NCBI GenBank assembly: GCA_029260345.1 | Contig: JAJDDK010000002.1 | Span: 310,001 to 374,000, forward strand | Length of the DNA stretch: 64,000 nt | Direction of reading: 5' to 3' | DNA from: Phycisphaerales bacterium | GTDB lineage: Bacteria > Planctomycetota > Phycisphaerae > Phycisphaerales > UBA1924 | Part shown: positions 25,032 to 32,935 of the stretch, one piece after another | Position numbering within the stretch: the first letter of the stretch is position 1 | Layout of the letters: each line of letters starts with the position of its first letter | Program-made: the position numbers and the translations under genes | Notes under the pieces: generated by a model | Databases searched by the model: none | What the model was told of the DNA's origin: nothing | The model's input: the letters and a program-made list of their open reading frames with translations, nothing else

Positions 25032-26512
25032 CCACGCAAGAAAGCAAGCCATCGCGCCATTCGTGGCGATCGCTGCAATTGCGCCTCACGTTGTGGGCCG
25101 TCGCCATCTTTGTGGTTATTCAGGTCGCCATTATGGCGTTGTTCCTGTGGTATCAGCGCGATCAGTTGATTCATTCCCAGGATCGCGGCCTCGAAACCAT
25201 GGCCAGTGCTCTCAAAGGGCGCATGATCGACACGGCGCCATACTGGTCGATTCCACAGCTTCAGGCGCGCATGGAGGAAGTGGACATTCAGTTTCCTGGG
25301 AAGATCGAGTTTGCGATCTTTAATCAAAGCGGCGTTTTGCAGGCCAGCAGTGAGCTTCGTTCGAATATCGGAGTGCCGCGGCCATTGCGGCAGCTGGCTG
25401 GCCCCAATGAAGTGCGATTCGCTGACATTGTGGTTCCGCCCAAAGAGGGGCGCAGCGGTGTTGACTATCGCGCCCGAATCGAATCGATCGAAGGCGCCGA
25501 CTCAGTGCCGTACCAAATGATGGTGTTCGTGGATCGAGCGGTGGTCTCAAAGTTGTTCCGAGCGCTGCTTGGCGCTCAGATGCTCATCGGACCAATGGTC
25601 CTGCTCGGCGCAGCCGCGGCGGCGTGGATCTTCGCCGGTGTGGCGATTCGACCGCTGGTGCATCTCAAGCGCGCCGCCCAGGAACTCTCGCCCGAGACCA
25701 TTAGTGAGCAAATCAATTTGCACGCGTCCGTTCCTGAAGTTGAGAGCTTGCAGCATGAGCTTGAACAGGCCATGAAACGGCTTGAAATTGGCTTTGAGTC
25801 TCAATCGCGGTTCATATCCAGTGTTTCGCACGAGCTTCGAACGCCGATCAGTGTGCTTCTCGCGGAGGCGGAAACGCTGAAGAAAAGCCACGCGTTGGGC
25901 GAAGTGGAGACCGAATTTGTTGACAGTGTGATTGTCGAGACGAGACAGCTTGGCCGCATGATCGAGAGTCTGTATCTGATCTCACGGGTGCGTGACGGTG
26001 CGATGGAACCCACGACTCAAACGACGAACGCGAACGATGTGTTGCTTGACGCGGTTTCATCCTGCCGCACCAAGGCGAAGCGGTTTGAAGTGAATGTTCG
26101 GCCGACCTTGATTGAGAGCAATGACGATGCGTTCCTGCGCGGCGACCCCGAACTTTATCGAATTATGATCGCGAATCCGATACGCAATGCGATTCGCTAT
26201 AGCGATCCGGGGCAAACGGTGGACGTGATCGGCGCGGTGCGCGAAAAGTACGTGCAAATACGTATACGAGACTACGGGCCTGGAATTGCACCCGACATGC
26301 AGCCCATGGCATTTGACATGTTCGCGCGCAATGGCGGCGGACGCGCCGCTGAATTGGGAATGGGGCTTGGGCTCACCATTGCGCGCAGCATTGCACGTAT
26401 GCACCGGGGAACGGCGGCGATCGGCAATCACGAAGATGGCGGATGCGAAGTGATCCTGGAGATTCCTCTCGCGTCAGCCTTTGATGACGATTCACTGGGC
26501 GAAGAGGAATGA
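25028..26512 (+). CDS. Sensor histidine kinase, two membrane helices with HAMP
   Basis: The 494-residue protein has membrane helices near 20-42 and 183-207, a periplasmic sensor region between them, a HAMP linker (RPLVHLKRAAQELSPE), the phospho-acceptor SHELRTP with H268, an N box (IANPIRNAIRYSD), a G1 box (RDYGPGIAPDM) and a G2 region (LGMGLGLTIARSIA). It is cotranscribed with the upstream response regulator. The signal is unknown; surrounding genes point to envelope or osmotic stress. Confidence 0.95.
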   Translation: MTTQESKPSRHSWRSLQLRLTLWAVAIFVVIQVAIMALFLWYQRDQLIHSQDRGLETMASALKGRMIDTAPYWSIPQLQARMEEVDIQFPGKIEFAIFNQSGVLQASSELRSNIGVPRPLRQLAGPNEVRFADIVVPPKEGRSGVDYRARIESIEGADSVPYQMMVFVDRAVVSKLFRALLGAQMLIGPMVLLGAAAAAWIFAGVAIRPLVHLKRAAQELSPETISEQINLHASVPEVESLQHELEQAMKRLEIGFESQSRFISSVSHELRTPISVLLAEAETLKKSHALGEVETEFVDSVIVETRQLGRMIESLYLISRVRDGAMEPTTQTTNANDVLLDAVSSCRTKAKRFEVNVRPTLIESNDDAFLRGDPELYRIMIANPIRNAIRYSDPGQTVDVIGAVREKYVQIRIRDYGPGIAPDMQPMAFDMFARNGGGRAAELGMGLGLTIARSIARMHRGTAAIGNHEDGGCEVILEIPLASAFDDDSLGEEE

Positions 26513-26518
26513 GCGAAA

Positions 26519-26563
26519 ATTCATGTGCGAATGAACGGAAATTCATATTGACGCGCAATACTG
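26519..26563 (+). promoter_or_regulatory. Shared upstream motif, site 2
   Basis: ATTCAT at 26519-26524 and ATACTG at 26558-26563 repeat the 39-base offset of sites 1 and 3. A second AATTCAT copy lies 22 bases downstream of the first, about two helical turns, as expected for an OmpR-family direct repeat. The next gene starts at 26620. Confidence 0.4.
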
Positions 26564-26619
26564 TATTTGAGATGACAACAACCGCCGAGCCTGATGAGTG
26601 ATTGAGTGAGCGTGCATGT

Positions 26620-26805
26620 ATGTTTCTGGTAGCCGCACTGTCCGCAATAGCCGCGTTGGTTTGCGGCGCAATGTATTTCACCGGCGTAGTCGGGCCGCTC
26701 ATTGATCTATTGTTCATTGTGAGCGTATCGGTGTTTCTTGTCACCGCGACCATCGCGATCGCGAGATGCATGCGGCGTGACACCGAACGATATTCGGACA
26801 ACTGA
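26620..26805 (+). CDS. Small two-helix membrane protein
   Basis: The 61-residue product (MFLVAALSAIAALVCGAMYF ...) has two hydrophobic helices separated by a short GPL turn and a basic, polar C-terminus. A TTG start at 26602 would add six residues; neither start has a strong ribosome site. It follows the histidine kinase and precedes the DUF883-like gene. Family unknown. Supported mainly by hydrophobic pattern, position and the shared upstream motif. Confidence 0.5.
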   Translation: MFLVAALSAIAALVCGAMYFTGVVGPLIDLLFIVSVSVFLVTATIAIARCMRRDTERYSDN

Positions 26806-26852
26806 AAGACCCAGTTCAATCCCAGGACATGTCGAGTCATCGAATGAAGCTG

Positions 26853-26898
26853 GTTTCATTCGAGCTTCAGTGTGTCGTCACATCGGGAACGAATACTG
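26853..26898 (+). promoter_or_regulatory. Shared upstream motif, site 3
   Basis: GTTTCAT (26853-26859) and CGAATACTG (26890-26898) match site 1 with identical spacing. CTTCAG follows TTTCAT with an 11-base period, as in OmpR-family direct repeats. The first gene of the stress operon starts at 26983. Confidence 0.45.
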
Positions 26899-26982
26899 CA
26901 CATGGAAAGCGGACGAGATCGAGTTGAAACGACTCGGGCGTTCGCATGAAGAACACGAAGACTCTGGAAAGGAGTTTCCATC

Positions 26983-27297
26983 ATGCCGAAGAACGAACGA
27001 TTTGAAAAAGAACTTGATGAACATGCCAGTCTTGATGATGTGAAGAGTGATGTCGCCATGCTTCGATCCGATGTGGCCGACTTGGTGGCTGGGCTTGCGG
27101 AGTCCGGCGTAGCAATTGCCAAATCAAAGGCGACTGAGACGTCAGAGGCCATTAATCACGCCGCCCACGCTGCTCGGGAACATGCTGAAGAAGCTCATGA
27201 ACACGTGCGCGTATCGGTCTCGAAGCGACCCATTACGTATCTCGCACTGGCGTTTGGCGCTGGCGCGATCATGGGTCGAATCATGGCGCGTCGGTGA
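26983..27297 (+). CDS. DUF883/ElaB/YqjD-like membrane-anchored protein
   Basis: The 104-residue protein starts at ATG 26983 with AAAGGAG upstream. It has a long amphipathic helical body (KSDVAMLRSDVADLVAGLAE) and a C-terminal hydrophobic anchor (RPITYLALAFGAGAIMGRI) with a glycine-zipper pattern ending MARR. This is the ElaB/YqjD layout; YqjD anchors ribosomes to the membrane in stationary-phase E. coli. It is the first gene of a five-gene run ending at the terminator 28788-28824. Confidence 0.75.
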   Translation: MPKNERFEKELDEHASLDDVKSDVAMLRSDVADLVAGLAESGVAIAKSKATETSEAINHAAHAAREHAEEAHEHVRVSVSKRPITYLALAFGAGAIMGRIMARR

Positions 27298-27306
27298 GGC
27301 AACTGC

Positions 27307-27759
27307 GTGCTTCATCGCATTACGTCCATCTTGGCGGCGACGGCGAGCCTGCTTGAGTCCGAAGGCCGACTGGCGCGGATTCACTTTGTCCGAACGGTCG
27401 TAGTCACTGCGGCCGTCGCGGCCGCCGTCGTCGTCACGCTTGCGGGGACGCTTGCCGTCCTGGTTGGCGGCGCTTGGCTGCTCGCGGAGTGGATCGGCGT
27501 GCCCGAAGCGATTGCGCTCGGTGGCGCCACGGCGATCGGCATCGGAATCGCGGTGATGCGGGTGGCCTACACGCGAATCACCGGGCCGTTTCTGAACCCG
27601 AAGGTTCGGAACGCACCTGAATCGACGTCGAATGAGAAATCTGAGGAAAGCGAATCATCACATGAACAACGTCATCCGACGAAACTCAACGGACACCGCT
27701 CGTCTGGAAGTGGAATCGCGAAAGGCGCTCCTGAGGGCGTCGGCGGGGCGTCGTCGTAA
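27307..27759 (+). CDS. Membrane protein, YqjE/holin-III-like
   Basis: The 150-residue protein starts at GTG 27307, ten bases after the DUF883-like gene. Two membrane helices (about 28-58 and 65-88) follow an amphipathic N-terminus, and the C-terminus is polar and serine-rich. The size, topology and position after a YqjD-like gene mirror E. coli yqjDEK, where YqjE is a phage-holin-superfamily-III-like protein. The match is by layout, not by strong sequence motifs. Confidence 0.65.
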   Translation: MLHRITSILAATASLLESEGRLARIHFVRTVVVTAAVAAAVVVTLAGTLAVLVGGAWLLAEWIGVPEAIALGGATAIGIGIAVMRVAYTRITGPFLNPKVRNAPESTSNEKSEESESSHEQRHPTKLNGHRSSGSGIAKGAPEGVGGASS

Positions 27760-27961
27760 GGCGACGCGGAAGCCGCAGCCGGCAGGCGGTGGCGTGTTGC
27801 ACGAGGCAGCGCGTTTGGCCGTGAAAAATCCAGTCGCGACGGCAAGCATTGTCTTTGCAGTTGCGTCACTGATCGGGCCATTTCGGCTTGTCAGAGCGGC
27901 CATGTTCTGCGTTCGCGCCGGCGCGGCCGTGGCGGCGCTCCGGGCCGCCGATGACGATTAA
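27662..27961 (+). CDS. Small basic protein with C-terminal hydrophobic helix (YqjK-like position)
   Basis: The start chosen is ATG at 27662 (MNNVIRRN); ATG at 27632 in the same frame is an alternative. The gene overlaps the previous one by 98 bases in another frame. The product of 99 residues has an Arg/Lys-rich N-terminal half (RRRKATRKPQ) and hydrophobic segments (ASIVFAVASLIGPF, AAMFCVRAGAAVAAL). It occupies the place of yqjK in a yqjDEK-like set. The length of the overlap is unusual, but the charge and hydrophobic pattern support it. Confidence 0.55.
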   Translation: MNNVIRRNSTDTARLEVESRKALLRASAGRRRKATRKPQPAGGGVLHEAARLAVKNPVATASIVFAVASLIGPFRLVRAAMFCVRAGAAVAALRAADDD

Positions 27962-28006
27962 GCCCGCCAGTGGCCATCAATCAACAAATTCACAAGGAGA
28001 ATTCCT

Positions 28007-28504
28007 ATGAAACTCGACTCACTAGAAAAACTGTACTACGACCAGCTCAAGGACATACATAGCGCGGAATCGCAATTCGCGGCGTTTCTGCCGGTTGCCG
28101 CAAAGGCCGTGAGCGCAGCGCCACTCAAGAAGGCAATCGAACACCACCTCGGTGAGACGAAAAAACAACGGGAGCGCATTGAGCAATTGTTTGAAGGCGC
28201 GCCGTTCAAGCCGGGAGGCAACCACTGTGACGCTGCGGCCGGACTTATCGGCGAAGCGCGGGAGATCGCCAGTTCCGATGGCGACGCCCGTGTGCGCGAC
28301 GCTGCGATTGTCTGCGCCCTTCAAAAAGTGGAGCACTACGAAATTGGCACGTATGGCTGCCTGCGGGCGTACGCCAAGCTGCTCGGAAAAGAAGGCGATG
28401 CGAAGGTAATCGAGAAATCGCTTCATGAGGAAATGTCCGCCGATGAGAGCCTGAGCGAAATGGCGGAGCAGTGGCTCAATGCGTTTGCCATGGCGGCGCA
28501 TTGA
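28007..28504 (+). CDS. YciE/YciF-family ferritin-like protein (DUF892)
   Basis: The 165-residue protein starts at ATG 28007 with AAGGAGA upstream. It is a four-helix bundle of the DUF892 family: LEKLYYDQLKDIHSAESQF, AIEHHLGETKKQRERIEQLF, VCALQKVEHYEIGTYGCLRAYA, SLHEEMSADESLSEMAEQ. Glutamates and histidines in these helices match a di-iron ferritin-like core. YciE and YciF are induced by osmotic and general stress in enterics. The gene lies between the YqjK-position gene and csbD. Confidence 0.9.
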   Translation: MKLDSLEKLYYDQLKDIHSAESQFAAFLPVAAKAVSAAPLKKAIEHHLGETKKQRERIEQLFEGAPFKPGGNHCDAAAGLIGEAREIASSDGDARVRDAAIVCALQKVEHYEIGTYGCLRAYAKLLGKEGDAKVIEKSLHEEMSADESLSEMAEQWLNAFAMAAH

Positions 28505-28563
28505 ATGAATTGACTGACCGCATTGTGCGTCTGTCGAAAAATCAACCAAGAAGGAGAATCATC

Positions 28564-28767
28564 ATGAATTCTGATGTGCTGAAAGGTCGCTGGAAACAAT
28601 TGAAAGGCGACGTCAAGCGAAAATGGGGTGAGCTGACCGACGACGATCTCGACAAGATCGAAGGCGATGAAGAAAAACTGAGAGGCATCGTCCAGGAGCG
28701 GTACGGGCTCGCCAAAGATCAGGCGCAGAAGGAAGTTGATGAGTTTTGTCGTACCTGTGCGTCATGA
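28564..28767 (+). CDS. csbD: CsbD-family stress protein
   Basis: The 67-residue protein starts at ATG 28564 (MNSDVLKGRWKQLKGDVKRK) after AGAAGGAG. It shows the CsbD signature: N..V..G.W.Q.KG.VK.KWG.LTDDDL..I.G...KL.G..Q..YG. CsbD is a SigB-controlled general stress protein in Bacillus. It is the last gene before a strong terminator. Confidence 0.95.
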   Translation: MNSDVLKGRWKQLKGDVKRKWGELTDDDLDKIEGDEEKLRGIVQERYGLAKDQAQKEVDEFCRTCAS

Positions 28768-28787
28768 CTTGAGGGTCATCAACTCCA

Positions 28788-28824
28788 GGGTGGCGGGAGC
28801 GGTCTCCGAGCTCGCCACCCTTTT
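28788..28824 (+). terminator. Rho-independent terminator of the stress operon
   Basis: The stem GGGTGGCG (28788-28795) / CGCCACCC (28813-28820), with an inner GAGC/GCTC extension, runs directly into TTTT, 20 bases after csbD. Confidence 0.88.
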
Positions 28825-28894
28825 CGCAATGGCATAGAACGCAGTGCGTTCCTTGGCCGGAAGCGTAGTGAAACGAAGACCATGCAGACGTGCG

Positions 28895-28945
28895 GCGCAC
28901 TAGCCCCGGTTGGATTCGAACCAACGACCACACCGATTATGAGTC
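28895..28945. repeat. Left attachment repeat, orphan tRNA-Met 3-prime half
   Basis: All 51 bases equal 36427-36477. Within it, 28901-28945 is the tRNA from the discriminator base back through the T arm, variable loop and half the anticodon stem-loop; the 5-prime half of the tRNA is absent. In one frame it reads as the familiar tRNA-derived peptide VGFEPTT, which should not be mistaken for a protein. Confidence 0.88.
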
Positions 28946-28983
28946 GAGATACGAGCGGCGTTCGTGAGTTGGAAACGCAGAAA

Positions 28984-29196
28984 ATGGACGCGCTGGTCGC
29001 ATATATGCAGCGCGCGGCTGCGCACGACCCCAATCTCCGGACCATCTTCGAGACATGGTCGGAAATCCCAGAGGCAATGCAGCACGCACTTGCAGAGATG
29101 GCCAGGTCAGCAGCGACGAAGTCGCCCTCACTCGCCAATCTGCAACATGGGCACTCAATCTCAGAAGTTGGTGGGCCTGCGGCGTTGTGCGATTAG
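28984..29196 (+). pseudogene. Probable remnant of an integrase-type gene, C-terminal fragment
   Basis: The frame enters from the tRNA relic without a natural start and ends at TAG 29194-29196. The residues MDALVAYMQRAA, then DPNLRTIFETWSEIPEAMQH, resemble the short helical tail (D..L..v...WP.LP..i...I) that I associate with planctomycete tyrosine recombinases. The position next to the left repeat fits. There is no catalytic region, and identification from so short a stretch is tentative. It overlaps the end of the convergent lipoprotein gene by 4 bases. Confidence 0.35.
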
Positions 29197-29714
29197 TTCA
29201 TGATCGGCTTTGCCGATCCAACGACCTTCGTCCCATCCGGCTTTTCAATTTCGATCCACCACATGGTGTTTGCCGGGAGCGGATCGGGGGCGATAGCGTG
29301 AATATCGTAGTCGTCGTGCGACGCGGCGTACTCACCTTTGCCGACGAAGGAGAGTGTGCGATCTTCGCCGCCGATCCATGCCCGCACGATCGTCGCACCG
29401 TTGTCTGAATAAGGCAGCTTCACCACGAGGTGGCCTTCCTGTCCCGCCGCGACCGCGCCGTGACCTTGTGCAAGCTCCACCTGCATATCGCCGATCGTGA
29501 CGGCGCCAAGTGGGGTCTCGTCGTGCGCGTGATCTTCTTCGCCGGTCGATTCGCTCGCGTGATCGTCGTGTGTTGATCCGTCGGCGTGCGTATGCGATCC
29601 GGATTCTTGCGGCGCGGCGGCTGGTGTTTGGCTTTCCTTTTCACTGGATTGGCCGCACGCGATGGCCCACAAGCTCATTGCGATGGTGAGAATGATGGCT
29701 GTAGTAATTTTCAT
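29193..29714 (-). CDS. His/Asp-rich lipoprotein of the metal-efflux operon
   Basis: The 173-residue protein has a signal peptide with lipobox AIAC near residue 20, then a low-complexity metal-binding stretch (SGSHTHADGSTHDDH, EEDHAHDE) and a beta-sandwich-like C-terminal domain (VVKLPYSDNGATIVRAWIGG). It overlaps the RND pump gene by ATGA (29711-29714) and is the last gene of the operon. It probably binds the exported metal in the periplasm; the metal cannot be read from sequence. Confidence 0.75.
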   Translation of the reverse strand: MKITTAIILTIAMSLWAIACGQSSEKESQTPAAAPQESGSHTHADGSTHDDHASESTGEEDHAHDETPLGAVTIGDMQVELAQGHGAVAAGQEGHLVVKLPYSDNGATIVRAWIGGEDRTLSFVGKGEYAASHDDYDIHAIAPDPLPANTMWWIEIEKPDGTKVVGSAKPIMN

Positions 29715-32700
29715 GATTCCAGCTCCTTGTCATTGAGGGTAGTTTCTGATTTCTGCACTGCGGAGTTTGCCGCGCTCTCGGCGCTCAGCCGATGAATGGC
29801 GGCATACCCGGCGGGCACGACGACGAGATTTAAGAATGTTGAGGTCAGGAGGCCGCCAAGGATGACCACGGAAAGCGGCGCGAGGATTTCATTGCCTGGC
29901 GTGTCCCCTTTTACGATGATGGGAATTAGCGCCAGCGCCGCTGTGAGAGCGGTCATGAGGATCGGCACGAGCCGCTCCATCGATCCCCGAATGATTGCGT
30001 CACGCATCGGAACGGCCTCGTTCTCCATGAGATACTTGTAGTGGTTCACGAGAAGAATGCCGTTGCGCACGGCGATGCCGAAGAGGGTGATGAATCCAAC
30101 GAGGCTCGCGATGGAAATCACGGGCGCGATATAACCGCCGACACCGAACAAGGCAACAAAGTTGGTGAATGGGTTTGGCGATTCGGTGATAAAGATGGCG
30201 AGGATGCCGCCGATGAGGGCAAGCGGCAGATTAACCAGCACGAGTAGCGAGACGCGCATTGAGCCGATCGCGAGATTCAGAAGCACCACCATGACGAGCA
30301 CCACTAACCCGCTGAACACCAAGATCGTGCGGCTGGCTGACTGCTGCGCTTCGAACTGGCCGCCATACTTCACGGTGTAGCCGTAGCGCTGGACGATCGG
30401 ATCGACGCGCTGCTGCACTTGCCGCACCAGGTGGCCGAGGTTGGAGCCTTCCGCCACGTTGAGCGACACAACCGCCTTGCGCTGCGCATTCTCCCGCGCG
30501 ATGAGATTCGACGACATCTCGGGTCCGATGACGGCGACCTCGTCGAGGCGAACGAGCGCGCCGCCTTGTCCGCGCAGGATGAGCCGGCGCAGATCCGTGA
30601 TGTCGTCGCGGGCTTCGTCCACGAGTCGCACCACGATCGCGAATCGGCGTACGCCTTCATTGACTTCCGCGACTTCGACCCCGTAGATCGCATTCCTCAC
30701 CTGCTCCGCCGCCGCTTGGGGCGTCAGGCCGTAGGCCGCTAATTCCTGCGGCTGATAATCGACCGGGAGCGACTGAATCATGACCTCACGATTCGCGGCG
30801 ACGTCGCGCGCGCCGGGCAGCGGCGTCAATGCCGATTCGATTTCCTTGGCGATGATGCGAAGCGTGTCAAGATCATCGCCATAGACGCTGATTGCGATCG
30901 CTGCGGGTGTCCCTGAGAGGATGTGGCTGAGGCGATGCTCAATTGGCTGGCCGACGTTGGTTGTAATGCCGGGCACGCGCTCAAGAACCGTCGTGATGCG
31001 TTCACGTACCTCCGTCTTGTTGTAGCCGGGGAGCACGGTGACATCGATCTCGGAATTGCTCACCGGCTCAGCGTGTTCGTCGCGCTCGGCGCGGCCGGTT
31101 CGGCGCGTCACGCTCTTGACGCCCTCAATTGCGAGAAGTTGCTTTTCGATCGAGGACGCCATGCGATCACTCGCGGCGAGTGACGTACCGGGTGGTGCGA
31201 ATAGGCCGACGGTAAAGGTGCCCTCGTTGAACTCCGGCAGGAACGAAGTGCCAAAGGTCGTTGCGAGCCAAAGCGCGAGTATTGTCGCGACGCCAGCCGC
31301 CGCGAGGACGAGGACACGCATTCGGATCGCGAACCTGACGGCTGGCTCATAAGCGCGCTTCAAGAGCCGCACCAAAAAACCATCGACAGACTCACGCTTC
31401 GTGGGATGCGCGTGGAGGAGATAGCGGCACATCGCGGGTGTCACGGTCAAGGCCACAAGCAGTGAGGCCAGAATAGACACGACAAATGCAACGCCGAGTG
31501 GACGGAAGAACCGCCCTTCGATGCCTTCCAGAAACATCAGCGGCACGAACACAAGAGCAATGATGATCGTCGCGAACACCATCGCGGGCCGAATCTCGTT
31601 ACTAGCGTCGAAGATGACGCTGAGCTTCGGCCGCTGCTCGGACTCTGGCTTGGCGGCGTTCTGCCGGAGCCGCCGAAAGACGTTCTCCACGTCGATGATC
31701 GCATCATCCACAAGACTTCCAACGGCGATCGCGAGGCCGCCCAGCGTCATCACGTTGATCGTCTCGCCCATCCAGTCCAGCACGAGTAGGGCGGACGCGA
31801 GCGACAGCGGAAGCGCCGTCAGGGTGATGAGCGTTGTGCGCACATTGAGTAGAAACAGAATGAGGATAATGGAGACGATGATCGCCGCGTCGCGCAGCGC
31901 GTGAACGACATTGTTGACCGACAGACGAATGAAGTCGCCTTGCCGGAAGATCTGCCGGTTGATGTGCAGGCCTTCGGGAAGCGTTGGTTCGAGCGCATCG
32001 AGTGTCGCGTCAATCTGATCGGTGATGGCGAGTGTATTTGTGCCCGGCGCTTTCTGGATCGTCATGACGACCGCTGGATGTCCGCCGTCGGCGCCGGTGC
32101 CGCGTTTGGGCGCTGGACCCAGTCGCACGTTCGCGACTTGTCCAATCGTCACTGGGGCGCCCGCGTGATATTTGATTACGGTCCCTGCAATGTCCGACTC
32201 CGAGCGCACGCGCCCGCTTTGTCGTATCGGCAGTTCAAGCCCATCGACATCCGGAAGGTATCCGGCGCTCAGCGTGCTGTGCGCGGTGTCGGCGGCAGCG
32301 ACGACATCGCTGACGGAGAGATCGTAGAGCCGCAATTTTTCCTGCTCGACGAGCACTTGATACTCGGGAAGCTCGCCCCCGATGACCGACACCTGAGCGA
32401 CGCCCGGAATAGCTAACAATTGATTGCGAAGGTCGAACTCGGCGTAAGCGCGCAATTCCAGCGGCGGAACCGTGCCTTCCGGTGAGGACACGGCGAGCAG
32501 CATGATCTCGCCCGTGATTGACGTGATCGGGGTCATCTCGGCGTGCGCGTCCGGTGGCAAGTCCTCACGTATCGTGTCGAGCCGCTCCGAAACAAGCTGC
32601 CGGGCGCGATAGATGTCCGTGCCCCAGTCAAACTCGACGTACGCGATCGACAAACCGATGGCGCTGCTCGTCCGCACACGGCGCACGCCGGGAATGCCAT

Positions 32701-32920
32701 TCACCGACGTTTCAATCGGAAACGTCACATATTGCTCAACTTCATCCGCAGCGAGGCCCGGCGCTTCCGTCATGATCACCACCGTCGGCGCATTCAGCTC
32801 CGGAAAGACATCGACGGGCATGCGCGGCAGTTGTAGTCCTGCAAACACCAGCAAGACGCCTGCAAGCACCAGCACGAGGGCGGCGTTATCGAGCGAGAAT
32901 TGAATCAGTCGTTTCAGCAT
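29711..32920 (-). CDS. CusA/CzcA-family heavy-metal RND efflux pump
   Basis: The 1069-residue protein has the RND layout: an N-terminal helix, a large periplasmic loop, membrane helices 2-6, a second periplasmic loop and helices 8-12. In the TM4 region GGLAIAVGSLVDDAIIDVENV carries the acidic residues of proton relay in the HME group (D.....DD....E), and the C-terminal half has FGIAVRNGILLVNHY. Length and motifs fit heavy-metal pumps (CusA about 1047, CzcA about 1063) rather than drug pumps. Inner membrane; works with the adaptor and outer-membrane genes directly upstream. Confidence 0.93.
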   Translation of the reverse strand: MLKRLIQFSLDNAALVLVLAGVLLVFAGLQLPRMPVDVFPELNAPTVVIMTEAPGLAADEVEQYVTFPIETSVNGIPGVRRVRTSSAIGLSIAYVEFDWGTDIYRARQLVSERLDTIREDLPPDAHAEMTPITSITGEIMLLAVSSPEGTVPPLELRAYAEFDLRNQLLAIPGVAQVSVIGGELPEYQVLVEQEKLRLYDLSVSDVVAAADTAHSTLSAGYLPDVDGLELPIRQSGRVRSESDIAGTVIKYHAGAPVTIGQVANVRLGPAPKRGTGADGGHPAVVMTIQKAPGTNTLAITDQIDATLDALEPTLPEGLHINRQIFRQGDFIRLSVNNVVHALRDAAIIVSIILILFLLNVRTTLITLTALPLSLASALLVLDWMGETINVMTLGGLAIAVGSLVDDAIIDVENVFRRLRQNAAKPESEQRPKLSVIFDASNEIRPAMVFATIIIALVFVPLMFLEGIEGRFFRPLGVAFVVSILASLLVALTVTPAMCRYLLHAHPTKRESVDGFLVRLLKRAYEPAVRFAIRMRVLVLAAAGVATILALWLATTFGTSFLPEFNEGTFTVGLFAPPGTSLAASDRMASSIEKQLLAIEGVKSVTRRTGRAERDEHAEPVSNSEIDVTVLPGYNKTEVRERITTVLERVPGITTNVGQPIEHRLSHILSGTPAAIAISVYGDDLDTLRIIAKEIESALTPLPGARDVAANREVMIQSLPVDYQPQELAAYGLTPQAAAEQVRNAIYGVEVAEVNEGVRRFAIVVRLVDEARDDITDLRRLILRGQGGALVRLDEVAVIGPEMSSNLIARENAQRKAVVSLNVAEGSNLGHLVRQVQQRVDPIVQRYGYTVKYGGQFEAQQSASRTILVFSGLVVLVMVVLLNLAIGSMRVSLLVLVNLPLALIGGILAIFITESPNPFTNFVALFGVGGYIAPVISIASLVGFITLFGIAVRNGILLVNHYKYLMENEAVPMRDAIIRGSMERLVPILMTALTAALALIPIIVKGDTPGNEILAPLSVVILGGLLTSTFLNLVVVPAGYAAIHRLSAESAANSAVQKSETTLNDKELES

Positions 32921-32935
32921 GGAACCTCGCCCTTG

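Noticed and set aside
28882-28983. Open frame through the left tRNA relic giving VGFEPTTTPIM
   Set aside because: The peptide is simply the translation of the tRNA T arm and neighbouring bases; the same occurs at the right copy. It is not a coding signal.
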